Shown: positions 7,555-17,706, counted from the stretch's first letter. The stretch: 64,000 bases of DNA from an uncultured Collinsella sp. (GCA_900541235.1 UQIW01000003.1:1-64000); one strand, 5' to 3'. The notes: a model not told the origin generated them from the letters alone. Program-made: numbers and translations.

Positions 7555-8343
7555 ATGGCAGACAGACCGAAAACAACACTGCGCGACTGCATCTATGGGC
7601 TCGCCGTCGGCGACGCGCTGGGCGTTCCCTACGAGTTCAGACCTCGTGGCGCGTTCGAATGCACCGACATGGTCGGCTACGGCACGCATGGGCAGCCCGC
7701 CGGCACCTGGAGCGATGACACGTCCATGACGCTTGCTACCTGCGACTCGATTAGGGAGCTTGGGCATATCGACACCGCAGACATGCGCGACAAGTTCGTA
7801 GGCTGGATTGCCCGTGGCGAGTATACGATCGACGGCGTTTTCGATTACGGCGGCACGACTGCTCGCGCCCTGCACACCGGCAAAGGTGGCTCCGGCGAAC
7901 GCGACAACGGCAACGGTTCGCTCATGCGCATCGCGCCCCTGGCGTTCACCGATGCGACAGACGAAGAGGTCAGCATGGTCTCCGCGATAACGCACGCCCA
8001 CAGAACGTCGGCCGACACATGCATCATATTTGTCGAGCTGATGAGGGATGTGATGAACGACGCGCTCCCCTCATGGGTGTTCCAGCTGAAAGACGTGCCC
8101 GAGCACGAAATCAGGTCAGGTGGCTTCGTTCGCGACACGCTTAAGGCAGCCACCTGGTGCTTCGTCAACACTAGCAGCTACGAAGATTGCGTGCTTGCCG
8201 CCGTCAACCTGGGCGACGACACCGACACCACCGCAGCCGTCGCCGGCGCCCTCGCAGGCACGGCCTACGGTATCGAGGCCATCCCGCAGGAGTGGATCGA
8301 TACCTTGCGCGGTAAAGAGCTGATTGAGAACTGCTTGTTTTAG
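7555..8343 (+). CDS. ADP-ribosylglycohydrolase family protein
   Basis: 262 residues from the ATG at 7555, preceded by AGAGGTG. The family removes ADP-ribose from proteins, DNA or small molecules using two magnesium ions. Seen motifs: GDALGVPYE (about 15-23), the metal-binding TWSDDTSMTL (about 51-60), NGNGSLMR (about 120-127), THAHRTSAD, and the C-terminal metal site GDDTDTTAAVAGALAG (about 222-237). All expected aspartates are present, so the enzyme should be active. It resembles DraG-type hydrolases and short phage or island versions. Neighbours are a HicB-like regulator upstream and a small acidic protein downstream. No ADP-ribosyltransferase is visible in the window, so the substrate is open. 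Confidence 0.88.
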   Translation: MADRPKTTLRDCIYGLAVGDALGVPYEFRPRGAFECTDMVGYGTHGQPAGTWSDDTSMTLATCDSIRELGHIDTADMRDKFVGWIARGEYTIDGVFDYGGTTARALHTGKGGSGERDNGNGSLMRIAPLAFTDATDEEVSMVSAITHAHRTSADTCIIFVELMRDVMNDALPSWVFQLKDVPEHEIRSGGFVRDTLKAATWCFVNTSSYEDCVLAAVNLGDDTDTTAAVAGALAGTAYGIEAIPQEWIDTLRGKELIENCLF

Positions 8344-8375
8344 GGTGCCATTCAATAAATAAGGCAGGAGGCATC

Positions 8376-8597
8376 ATGGAGAGGAAGATCGCGAATATTG
8401 ACGAATTCCAAGTGGACGAGAACGAGGTCCCGATGCTCCCAGCGGAACTAAGGGAGGAAGGAAACCTTTACGTCCTCCCCGACGGGCGTTACCTCCCCTG
8501 CGGACTCTACAGGACCGCGGGCGGCGATTCGCTCATTTATGAGCCATCCGAACTCAGCTTCTTCGGACAGATGCTTGCTCAGCTCAAAGTGGAATAA
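8376..8597 (+). CDS. small acidic hypothetical protein
   Basis: 73 residues, rich in Glu and Asp, no membrane segment. GGCAGGAGGCATC before the ATG is a good ribosome-binding site, and the gap to the upstream glycohydrolase stop is 32 bases, so the two are probably cotranscribed. The sequence has a short beta-like part (YVLPDGRYLPCGLYRT) and ends in a helix. I do not recognise the family. It could be an accessory factor for the hydrolase or an unrelated island protein. Confidence 0.6.
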   Translation: MERKIANIDEFQVDENEVPMLPAELREEGNLYVLPDGRYLPCGLYRTAGGDSLIYEPSELSFFGQMLAQLKVE

Positions 8598-8764
8598 AGG
8601 CTTGACCTTCAGTTCGATTGCTACCGCGAGATCACGATGCGAACGCTTCTCAATAGAGCCCGGTCGCCAGCAAGATCAGCTCAGCCTTGAAAACAACCCG
8701 CACGGGCTACGTCCATGCGCTCCCAACGCCCGCGCGCCAGTCGTTCAGCCATACCCCGGTGCGC

Positions 8765-8905
8765 TATACTGAATATGGACGGCGAACACCCCCCGGGTTA
8801 GGAACCTGGGCAGAGTATCGCCGTTCATTTCATTGAAGCGTATGCCTTTGCGCGCAAAAGGACGTGGGCCTCGGTTCTTAACCAGGGTGCACGTCCTTTT
8901 GCAGC
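8765..8905 (+). ncRNA. candidate structured RNA: two tandem hairpins with similar apex
   Basis: A TATACT (8765-8770) placed like a -10 box precedes two hairpins. The first pairs ATGGACGGCGA (8775-8785) with TCGCCGTTCAT (8818-8828) and has an inner stem CCCGGGTT facing AACCTGGG. The second pairs GCAAAAGGACGTG (8854-8866) with CACGTCCTTTTGC (8890-8902) and has an inner CCT-GGTT facing AACC-AGG. Outer stems differ, the GGTT/AACC apex is shared. The stretch 8598-9084 shows no convincing gene. Direction is assumed from the -10-like box. Confidence 0.45.
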
Positions 8906-9084
8906 GTATTATCTTATCGGAGAGTAGCGGCGAGGCGAAGTCCATTAAGTAGAAAAGACGGTTCCAACCCCAGACCGAGCCCAAGGCGGAACCGCCATGC
9001 AGCTACATTTTATCAGTCCTTCGGGATGGATCTGGTGCCGATAGAAAACGACCAAGAGGCAAAAGATGCCCGGCGCGGGCACTC

Positions 9085-9429
9085 TCACACATGGGCCTCC
9101 GCGGGAAGGTCGCCGTCGATGACGGCATATGGCCGACTGCCCCGATCCTCCCAGCTTGCACAAACGTAGTCGTATTTCTCGAGCTATACGTTATCGTTGT
9201 CAATCCAGGCGGGTGTGAACTCATCCACAAGCTCGTTCGGGACGGCCCAGCCGAACATGTCCTCGCAGCGCTTCCCGCCAATGACTTGCTGAGTGGCGTC
9301 AACGGTATCGAAGAAGAACCTCATTCCATGACAACCCAGCTGGACGTTGGGCAGCTCAACAGAATCAGTGATGTATTCTCTGAACCTATCATCCAGCCCC
9401 ACTGTAGGTTCCGCCCCAAAGCTCGTCAT
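9085..9429 (-). pseudogene. nonsense-mutated paralogue of the gene at 11112-11468
   Basis: Read from the ATG at 9429, the frame encodes a protein very like the intact one at 11112-11468 (shared DSVEL/DSVDL, FFFDT, QQVIGGK, DMFGWA), but it meets TAG at 9184-9186. Continuing in the same frame past that codon gives YDYVCASWEDRGSRPYAVID up to TGA at 9085, which again matches the paralogue. One amber codon thus splits an otherwise intact gene of about 114 codons. The truncated product would have 81 residues. The upstream AGAAAGAGA is a plausible ribosome-binding site. The 59-residue gene at 9484-9663 precedes it on the same strand. Function of the family is unknown. Confidence 0.7.
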
Positions 9430-9483
9430 ATCGTGTTCTCTTTCTTATATCAAATTGCTTCCCAACGGCCGAGCAATCGCGCT

Positions 9484-9663
9484 CTACAAGATGCATCCCT
9501 TGGGGGCTTCGCACTTGCACGGCTCCCCGGTCTTAAGGGCCTTCTCAACCGCAGCAACTATATACTCGTCTGCCATGGTAGAAAGACCCCACGGGATAAA
9601 GCCGAAGCGCCCCATGTGCGCCTCTATCGCTTCGTCAGCAGTCTTTATATCGACTTTCTTCAT
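9484..9663 (-). CDS. 59-residue hypothetical protein
   Basis: ATG at 9663, TAG at 9484-9486. It starts MKKVDIKTADEAIEAHMGRF and ends with a Cys-containing KCEAPKGC tail. The middle (TMADEYIVAAVEKALKTGEP) is a clear amphipathic helix, and charge distribution is protein-like. A GAGAGATGG stretch lies upstream. It is 54 bases ahead of the broken gene at 9085-9429 on the same strand and probably shares its transcript. The antisense strand is also open here, but its protein lacks any recognisable structure. Not recognised. Confidence 0.5.
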   Translation of the reverse strand: MKKVDIKTADEAIEAHMGRFGFIPWGLSTMADEYIVAAVEKALKTGEPCKCEAPKGCIL

Positions 9664-9824
9664 CTCACCATCTCTCTATCCAGCTAATCGGACCTCGCGA
9701 GTGGTCTTGGAAACGGCCCACCCATCACCTCAAACGATTCGTCCTTAGCGTCCTTCGTGCTTGATCGTCCGATAAATCAACACTACCCCGAAACACGATA
9801 CAACTCGTAATTTCAATGAGCATT

Positions 9825-9905
9825 ATGGGCCATGCGTACCCAGGTATTTCACGCATGCCCATGATGGGCATTTCCATAGTGAGTTCCATAAAATCCCGAC
9901 TATGG
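9825..9905. other. overlapping inverted repeats, gene-free stretch 9664-10027
   Basis: ATGGGCCATGCGT (9825-9837) can pair with ACGCATGCCCAT (9851-9862), while ATGCCCAT (9855-9862) can instead pair with ATGGGCAT (9864-9871). A third pair, CCATAGT and ACTATGG, brackets 9874-9905. The two first structures exclude each other. No protein-coding frame is credible in the 9664-9950 interval. Confidence 0.4.
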
Positions 9906-9957
9906 ACGGACGGGCCACGGTTGACCGCGTTGCTTCAGAATGGAAAATATAGACAAG

Positions 9958-10024
9958 GTAAGTAGTAGCACAGTCTGGAGTGCCCTTGATGGAGGAGACC
10001 CCGGTTCAAATCCGGGCGCTTGCC
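9958..10024 (+). other. tRNA-like remnant with intact T-arm
   Basis: A canonical T-arm, CCCGG-TTCAAAT-CCGGG (10000-10016), is followed by CGCTTGC that pairs, with two wobbles and one mismatch, with GTAAGTA (9958-9964). A D-arm like GCAC-AGTCTGGA-GTGC lies at 9968-9983. Only about 16 bases remain between D-arm and T-arm, too few for anticodon and variable arms, and no CCA follows. It looks like a tRNA gene that lost its anticodon arm, or an old integration site. Confidence 0.4.
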
Positions 10025-10027
10025 GAC

Positions 10028-10051
10028 AGCCGTCCCCCGGGACGGCTTTTT
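10028..10051 (+). terminator. terminator after the tRNA-like remnant
   Basis: AGCCGTCCC (10028-10036) pairs with GGGACGGCT (10039-10047), loop CC, followed by a T-rich tract. It lies four bases after the tRNA-like segment. Confidence 0.85.
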
Positions 10052-10095
10052 ATTGCCGATTTGAGGCAATCGCATGCCCTTAACAAAGCCCCCTC

Positions 10096-10368
10096 TTGGC
10101 ATCGAATTTGACGCTTTTGAGTCCACTTAATAGGACGAGCCGACGTCGACACATCGGATGCCTTCCCGGCATCGCTGACAATCGATGCAAAAACGGAACG
10201 TCGTGTCCCAGCTATAGCTGGGACGACGACTTTATCGCGCTCAAGGCGTTTGTCAGGCTCTTCAGTGCTGGCTTAACCAGCCCAGAATCCGCCGATCAGC
10301 TAAGGCGTTATTTCATAAAATCGGATAAATTATTCAATGAGATGCTTGGCAAGTTGGGAAGAGGCTGA
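10096..10368 (+). CDS. possible small protein, start uncertain
   Basis: Open frame of up to 90 codons whose only starts are TTG. The first 30 residues (many Arg, Leu, Ser) look non-coding, but the last 45 (DDDFIALKAFVRLFSAGLTS through KLFNEMLGKLGRG) look like a real helical protein. The stop codon is one base before the ATG of the next gene, the spacing of coupled translation. A perfect 20-base palindrome lies at 10205-10224 inside it. It may be a shorter gene with an unusual start or the 3' remnant of a larger one. Not recognised. Confidence 0.35.
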   Translation: MASNLTLLSPLNRTSRRRHIGCLPGIADNRCKNGTSCPSYSWDDDFIALKAFVRLFSAGLTSPESADQLRRYFIKSDKLFNEMLGKLGRG

Positions 10369-10369
10369 C

Positions 10370-10552
10370 ATGTACATCTACCTCAGCAAGGAGGACAGCG
10401 CGAAGCTGGAGCGCCTTATGCGTGAGTATGAGCAGACCTTCCATGAGAGGTGCTACGCCTACTGCATGAGCGACCCTATCGCCGAGATAGAGAAGTGCTT
10501 GAAGATCGGTAAGCCATCCAAGCTCAAGCCTGAGCCCGAGGCACTCTACTAG
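10370..10552 (+). CDS. 60-residue hypothetical protein
   Basis: Starts MYIYLSKEDSAKLERL at the ATG with GAAGAGG upstream; earlier in-frame Met codons lie inside the preceding frame and have no such site. The product is a charged, mostly helical protein with two Cys in RCYAYC and a KPSKLKPEPE tail. It follows the preceding frame by one base, and a strong terminator follows 11 bases after its stop, so it is the last gene of a short unit. No family recognised. Confidence 0.6.
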   Translation: MYIYLSKEDSAKLERLMREYEQTFHERCYAYCMSDPIAEIEKCLKIGKPSKLKPEPEALY

Positions 10553-10562
10553 AACAGTTTAA

Positions 10563-10588
10563 GGTCTCGCCCCGGCGGGGCCTTTTTC
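10563..10588 (+). terminator. Rho-independent terminator
   Basis: GCCCCG facing CGGGGC within 10567-10579, followed by five T. It closes the unit 10370-10552. Confidence 0.8.
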
Positions 10589-10774
10589 ATGCCGCGTGGA
10601 CGCGGCGCGACCATCCTCCGTTTAATTGTCAGTTAAATCGGCACTGCCCCAAAACACGCTGACGAGGCACGCGACTACGAATTGACTGCCGGCAGCAGGG
10701 CACTTGCAAGCTATAGTAGAGCATACGGAAATGACATGTCGTTCTAAGCGAACGACGATCAACAGCACAACGTC

Positions 10775-11083
10775 ATGGAATGGCTGACTAGAAATGGCTA
10801 CGCTGACTATTCAAGGAAAAAATACAGTGCGACCGACGACCAGGTCGCGGAATATGAGCGCCTCGTCGACGAGTTGAAGGCGGAGATTGCGAAGATTCCA
10901 GAGCCGGACCATGAGCCAACGGTCCTGGACATCAGGGACAACGAGCCTTATCAACGCTTGACGGATGAGTACCTAGACAAGATCGTCTCGATGCTCGAAG
11001 GCTGGGACGAGTTTGATTACCAACAAGTTCAGCACTGCCCAAAAAGCCAAATGAATAGACGTCAATTCGACGACATCGAATAG
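10775..11083 (+). CDS. hypothetical acidic helical protein
   Basis: 102 residues, rich in Asp, Glu and Tyr, with a helix DDQVAEYERLVDELKAEIAK (about 21-40) and a second helical part RLTDEYLDKIVSMLEGW. The ribosome-binding site is weak. A perfect hairpin, GTCGTTC facing GAACGAC (10738-10756), ends 18 bases before the ATG and may mask or define the leader. It converges on the gene at 11112-11468 with a 28-base gap. No family recognised; moderately sure it is coding because of its protein-like composition. Confidence 0.5.
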   Translation: MEWLTRNGYADYSRKKYSATDDQVAEYERLVDELKAEIAKIPEPDHEPTVLDIRDNEPYQRLTDEYLDKIVSMLEGWDEFDYQQVQHCPKSQMNRRQFDDIE

Positions 11084-11111
11084 GGCTGGAGGCCCACCCG
11101 TTCCCAAGCGG

Positions 11112-11468
11112 TCACGCGCAAGCATCTTCGAGAAGGCTGCCGTCGATGACGGCATAGGGCCGACCGTCGCGGTCCTCCCAGCTTGCACAGACATAGCCGT
11201 TGTAGCCTTCAAGCTTCTCGTCCTCGCCGGCCAGCCAAATCGGCTCAAACTTGGATACCTCGTCGTTTGGGATGGCCCAGCCGAACATGTCCCAGCAGTG
11301 CTTACCGCCGATAATCTGCTGGTGAACGTCTATCGTGTCGAAAAAGAAGCTCATCCCATGCGGCGCAAGCTGTAGGTTGAGGAGGTCGACGGAGTCGATG
11401 ACGTACTCGCTGTATTCACCGGTCAGATCACTTGTGTACCTTATTCCATAGCGAGGCGTAGCAATCAC
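11112..11468 (-). CDS. intact paralogue of the broken gene at 9085
   Basis: 118 residues from GTG at 11468, chosen because AGGAGGG lies seven bases upstream and because it then lines up with the start of the paralogue at 9429. The core (YVIDSVDLLNLQLAPHG, FFFDTIDVHQQIIGGKHC, DMFGWAIPNDE) and the C-terminal YVCASWEDRDGRPYAVIDG are shared with it. Trp, Phe and Gly content suggests a small compact globular protein. It lies in the gene-poor island before the restriction locus. The family is not known to me; immunity or regulatory proteins of islands have similar size. Confidence 0.65.
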   Translation of the reverse strand: MIATPRYGIRYTSDLTGEYSEYVIDSVDLLNLQLAPHGMSFFFDTIDVHQQIIGGKHCWDMFGWAIPNDEVSKFEPIWLAGEDEKLEGYNGYVCASWEDRDGRPYAVIDGSLLEDACA

Positions 11469-11634
11469 TGTAGCCCTCCTTGCATTTGAACAGAGCAACA
11501 CGTACGTACTTGTCTAGGCTGACAATGGCAATGTCACGACCGCAGAAGCAGACGGCACAATGCTGTCCTTTTTTGCCATCTGCATAACCGACAAACTCAA
11601 CAATATCGTACTCGTCGATGACATCCAACCTCAT
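11428..11634 (-). CDS. small Cys-containing hypothetical protein
   Basis: 68 residues, beginning MRLDVIDEYDIVEFVGYADG. It contains a CAVCFCGRD segment and KCKEGYSDC, five Cys in all, perhaps metal binding. Its 3' end overlaps the start of the gene at 11468 by 41 bases in another frame, typical of coupled small genes. The upstream GACGGA is a poor ribosome-binding site. The first 40 residues look more protein-like than the last 20. Not recognised. Confidence 0.4.
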   Translation of the reverse strand: MRLDVIDEYDIVEFVGYADGKKGQHCAVCFCGRDIAIVSLDKYVRVALFKCKEGYSDCYASLWNKVHK

Positions 11635-11786
11635 TCCGTCGCATCATTTCGATTGATTACCAGCCAGATCGACATCGCTCTAATGCAGGGGCCGAACGTC
11701 TCCCGCCACGGCCCGTAAGGTAGAATTATGACCGCCGCGGAATCCGCCTGCTGGCAACGCTCCGATCTCCGATTGGGGTGAAGCCT

Positions 11787-11879
11787 ATGAACTTGTTTCT
11801 TGAAATCCTGCGCCTCTCGATGTATCTGACCGGCATTGCCCGGAACCTCTACTCGATCTGGCGGGAAAATAAGCAGTAA
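11787..11879 (+). CDS. 30-residue amphipathic peptide, possible type I toxin
   Basis: ATG at 11787 preceded by GGGGTG six bases away; stop TAA at 11877. The peptide begins MNLFLEILRLSMYLTGIARN and ends IWRENKQ: a hydrophobic amphipathic helix with a charged tail after a Trp, similar in size and plan to TisB and Ldr toxins. TAGAAT at 11721-11726 is placed like a -10 box, giving a leader of about 55 bases. A stable hairpin follows the stop. No antisense RNA can be proven. Coding is likely from the ribosome-binding site; the toxin idea is inference. Confidence 0.4.
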   Translation: MNLFLEILRLSMYLTGIARNLYSIWRENKQ

Positions 11880-11902
11880 CGGATAGCGAAGGGAGTCATA
11901 GA

Positions 11903-11928
11903 AAAGGGTCGGTTGCAGCCGACCCTTT
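11903..11928. terminator. hairpin terminator, better on the minus strand
   Basis: AAAGGGTCGG (11903-11912) pairs perfectly with CCGACCCTTT (11919-11928). Read on the minus strand it is followed by TTTT. It could end a minus-strand transcript entering the peptide region or act in both directions. Confidence 0.6.
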
Positions 11929-12144
11929 AAGACGATAGCACCTGCGTTGCCCGCGCTTCCAAAGTTGACCGACTGAGGAGCGGGTTCCGCGGCACACCCT
12001 GATTTTACCCAGTGAAGCGGCTCTTTTGCAGTCGCTCCACCGTTTATTTACATCCACCGCCACAAGCGGATACCGCGCGAACGAGAGCAAAGAAACAACG
12101 CCGGCGCGGCCAACAGAACAGACAATCCATGCGACCAAAGAAAT

Positions 12145-12194
12145 AGAAAAGCGCTCGCGGCCTCGGTTCTTCACCCAGGTCTAGGCGCTTTTCT
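12145..12194. other. third hairpin with conserved apex and different stem
   Basis: AGAAAAGCGC (12145-12154) pairs with GCGCTTTTCT (12185-12194). The loop contains GGCCTCGGTTCTT then ACCCAGG, almost the same as the loop of the hairpin at 8854-8902. The interval 11929-12510 otherwise shows no credible gene; TAGAAT at 12452-12457 may belong to the hsdR promoter. Confidence 0.5.
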
Positions 12195-12510
12195 TGGCAC
12201 CATCGCACCACATCCGCCATCGCCTCCGGCCTGATACTCATTAAAATGCAAGCGAGAAACGATCTCAAGATCATCAACAACAGCTTCAAGCAAGCGCTTG
12301 GGCAACTGTCACAACACGAGCGCCTGTAAATAGGAGCCAGTTTAATAAGTAAGAGAAACTTGCCACCAATTGTCATTCGGGCACGATCAGCCAATAGGCC
12401 AAATGGCAACTAACGGGTGTCAGATATACCAATATACGCAAGATTAACTGCTAGAATGCAATGGTGGATAAGCTCACCAACATCGTGAAAGCATAAGGTA
12501 AGGAGTGCGC

Positions 12511-15600
<3,090 letters not shown>

Positions 15601-15614
15601 GGAGTTAAAACAGC

Positions 15615-17138
15615 ATGGCTAAAAGCAAGGCTAAGGACACCAAGAAGAACACGGCCGATGTTGGCTTTGAGAATCAACTGTGGAACGCTGCAGATGTGCT
15701 GCGTGGCAACTTGGACGCTGCCGAGTACAAAAACGTCGTGTTAGGCCTTATTTTCCTGAAGTACCTCTCGGACCGTTTCGACGAACGCTACCTAGAGCTC
15801 GTCGCAGAGGGTTACGGCGACGAGGAGGATCGCGACTGCTACATGGAGCAGAATGTCTTCTTCGTTCCCGAAGAAGCACGTTGGGTGAATATCTCGCAGG
15901 CGGCGCATACGCCCGAAATTGGCCAGATCATTGACAGTGCCATGCGCGCCATCGAGCGCGAGAACGATAAGCTCAAAGACGTGCTGCCCAAAAACTTCGC
16001 TCGTCCCGAACTAGATAAGCGGCGCTTAGGCGACGTCGTTGACTTATTCACAAACGTACAAATGACCGATAACGAGAGCGAGAAAGACCTGTTAGGGCGC
16101 GCATACGAATATTGCCTGCAGAAATTCGCATCAATGGAGGGCAAAAACGCCGGCGAGTTCTATACGCCGTCGTGCATCGTGCGCACGCTGGTTGAAATAC
16201 TCCAGCCTTTCCACGGTCGTGTGTACGACCCCTGCTGCGGCAGCGGAGGCATGTTCGTGCAGTCCGCCGCCTTCGTCGAGCACCATGGCGGCAACGTGGT
16301 ACAGGACATCACCATCTTTGGCCAGGAGAGCAACCCTACCACGTGGAAGCTCGCAAAGATGAACCTCGGTATTCGCGGCATCGAGGCTGACTTGGGCAAC
16401 TACGCCGACACCTTCAGTGCCGACCAGCACAAGAATGAAAAGTTTGACTATGTGTTGGCAAACCCTCCATTCAACCTCAAGAACTGGGGCGGCGAAGCGC
16501 TGCAGGAAGACGTACGTTGGAAGTACGGCGTGCCGCCCACGGGCAACGCTAACTTCGCTTGGATGCAGCATATGATTTGGCATCTTAACGGCACGGGCAA
16601 GATTGGCCTCGTATTGGCAAACGGGTCGCTCTCGAGCCAGACGAGCGGTGAGGGCGATATTCGACGCGCTATCGTAGAGGACGATTTGGTCGAGGGCATT
16701 GTAGCCATGCCGGGGCAGCTGTTCTACAGCACCCAAATTCCCGTGTGTCTGTGGATCCTGAACAAGAAGAAGGCTCAGTCCGGCAAGACGCTATTCATCG
16801 ATGCCCGCGAAATGGGCACCATGGTCTCTCGCAAACTACGCGAGTTTACCGAAGAGGACATCAACAAAGTTGCATCCGCATTCGACTCCTTCCGCAAGGG
16901 CGAGTTCGAGCCCGTGAAAGGGTTCAGTGCCATAGCGGATTTGGATGAAATCGCCAAGCAAGATTTCATCCTGACGCCCGGTCGCTACGTAGGCATTGCC
17001 GAGCTCGAAGACGACGGCGAGCCGTTTGAGGAGAAGATGGCACGCCTAACCAGCGAGATTTCAAAGTGCTTTGAAGAGTCCAACCGCTTGCAGGAGCAGA
17101 TTAAGAAGAATCTGGAGGCGATTGGTTATGGGATGTAG
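15615..17138 (+). CDS. hsdM: type I modification methyltransferase subunit M
   Basis: 507 residues. N6-adenine methyltransferase that works with HsdS and supplies modification for HsdR. Seen: N-terminal helical HsdM domain (FENQLWNAADVLRGNLDAA), SAM-binding region GEFYTPSCIVRTL and DPCCGSGGMF (about 177-215), and the catalytic NPPF in LANPPFNLKNW (about 285). A GSLSSQTSGEGDIRR segment and an LFIDAREMG segment are also typical. GGAG precedes the ATG. The stop overlaps the start of the hsdS half gene by 11 bases, so translation is coupled. Confidence 0.95.
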   Translation: MAKSKAKDTKKNTADVGFENQLWNAADVLRGNLDAAEYKNVVLGLIFLKYLSDRFDERYLELVAEGYGDEEDRDCYMEQNVFFVPEEARWVNISQAAHTPEIGQIIDSAMRAIERENDKLKDVLPKNFARPELDKRRLGDVVDLFTNVQMTDNESEKDLLGRAYEYCLQKFASMEGKNAGEFYTPSCIVRTLVEILQPFHGRVYDPCCGSGGMFVQSAAFVEHHGGNVVQDITIFGQESNPTTWKLAKMNLGIRGIEADLGNYADTFSADQHKNEKFDYVLANPPFNLKNWGGEALQEDVRWKYGVPPTGNANFAWMQHMIWHLNGTGKIGLVLANGSLSSQTSGEGDIRRAIVEDDLVEGIVAMPGQLFYSTQIPVCLWILNKKKAQSGKTLFIDAREMGTMVSRKLREFTEEDINKVASAFDSFRKGEFEPVKGFSAIADLDEIAKQDFILTPGRYVGIAELEDDGEPFEEKMARLTSEISKCFEESNRLQEQIKKNLEAIGYGM

Positions 17139-17706
17139 AGTCGCACTTGGTGACGTTTGTAGCTTCTACCGCGGCGCCAGCGTCCCTCGTACCCGCATGT
17201 ACGATAAGGGTGCCTATCTTTACATTCACTATGGAGATCTTTACAAAGGTTTCGACCTACACATCGACGTTGAAGACCCCGCAAAACCCATCCCATACAT
17301 CCTTAACAACGAAAAGATAAAAGACAGTCAGCGTCTCAGAGACCAAGACATCGTATATGTGCTGACCTCAGAGACAGTCGATGACCTTGGTCATGCCTAT
17401 TTGTTTAACAATCCAAAGGAAAAGCCTACCATTTCAGGCACCGAAACAACCATCGTGCGCGTCAATCGCCGAGACCTCGTCGTGCCGGCTTACCTCAACT
17501 ATCTTATGAGCTCTCCGCGCTTTATCAGAGAGCTCCGGCAGTACACGAGAGGTATGAAGGTATTCCGTGTCCATCCCAAAGACGTGGCACGAATCGAAAT
17601 CGATTTACCGCAAACTGAGGTTCAGCATCAAATTGTTTCGATACTTGACGCGATATATGCAAAGCAGCAAGCAAACTCTAAGCTAAATGGCTATTTAGCT
17701 GCTTGA
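17128..17706 (+). CDS. hsdS: half-length HsdS specificity subunit (N-terminal half, expressed position)
   Basis: 192 residues from the ATG at 17128, overlapping the end of hsdM. It has one target-recognition domain (about 1-150) and the first central helix ending ILDAIYAKQQANSKLNGYL, then stops two codons later. Normal HsdS has two such halves, about 380-400 residues. The break lies exactly in the sequence GCTAAATGGCTATTTAGC, which is repeated in the inverted cassettes downstream. In the orientation given here, the operon would make only a half subunit, unless half subunits pair. Inversion with the site at 18277-18293 would restore a full-length protein. Half-length status is seen; switching is inferred. 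Confidence 0.85.
   Translation: MGCRVALGDVCSFYRGASVPRTRMYDKGAYLYIHYGDLYKGFDLHIDVEDPAKPIPYILNNEKIKDSQRLRDQDIVYVLTSETVDDLGHAYLFNNPKEKPTISGTETTIVRVNRRDLVVPAYLNYLMSSPRFIRELRQYTRGMKVFRVHPKDVARIEIDLPQTEVQHQIVSILDAIYAKQQANSKLNGYLAA

Noticed and set aside
9184..9186. Recoded TAG (pyrrolysine)
   Set aside because: No pyl genes are visible and only one of two paralogues has the codon; a nonsense mutation is simpler.
11896..12409. Two overlapping minus-strand frames in the gap before hsdR
   Set aside because: Arg/Cys/Leu-rich sequences with no start signal, running through hairpin elements; treated as non-coding.
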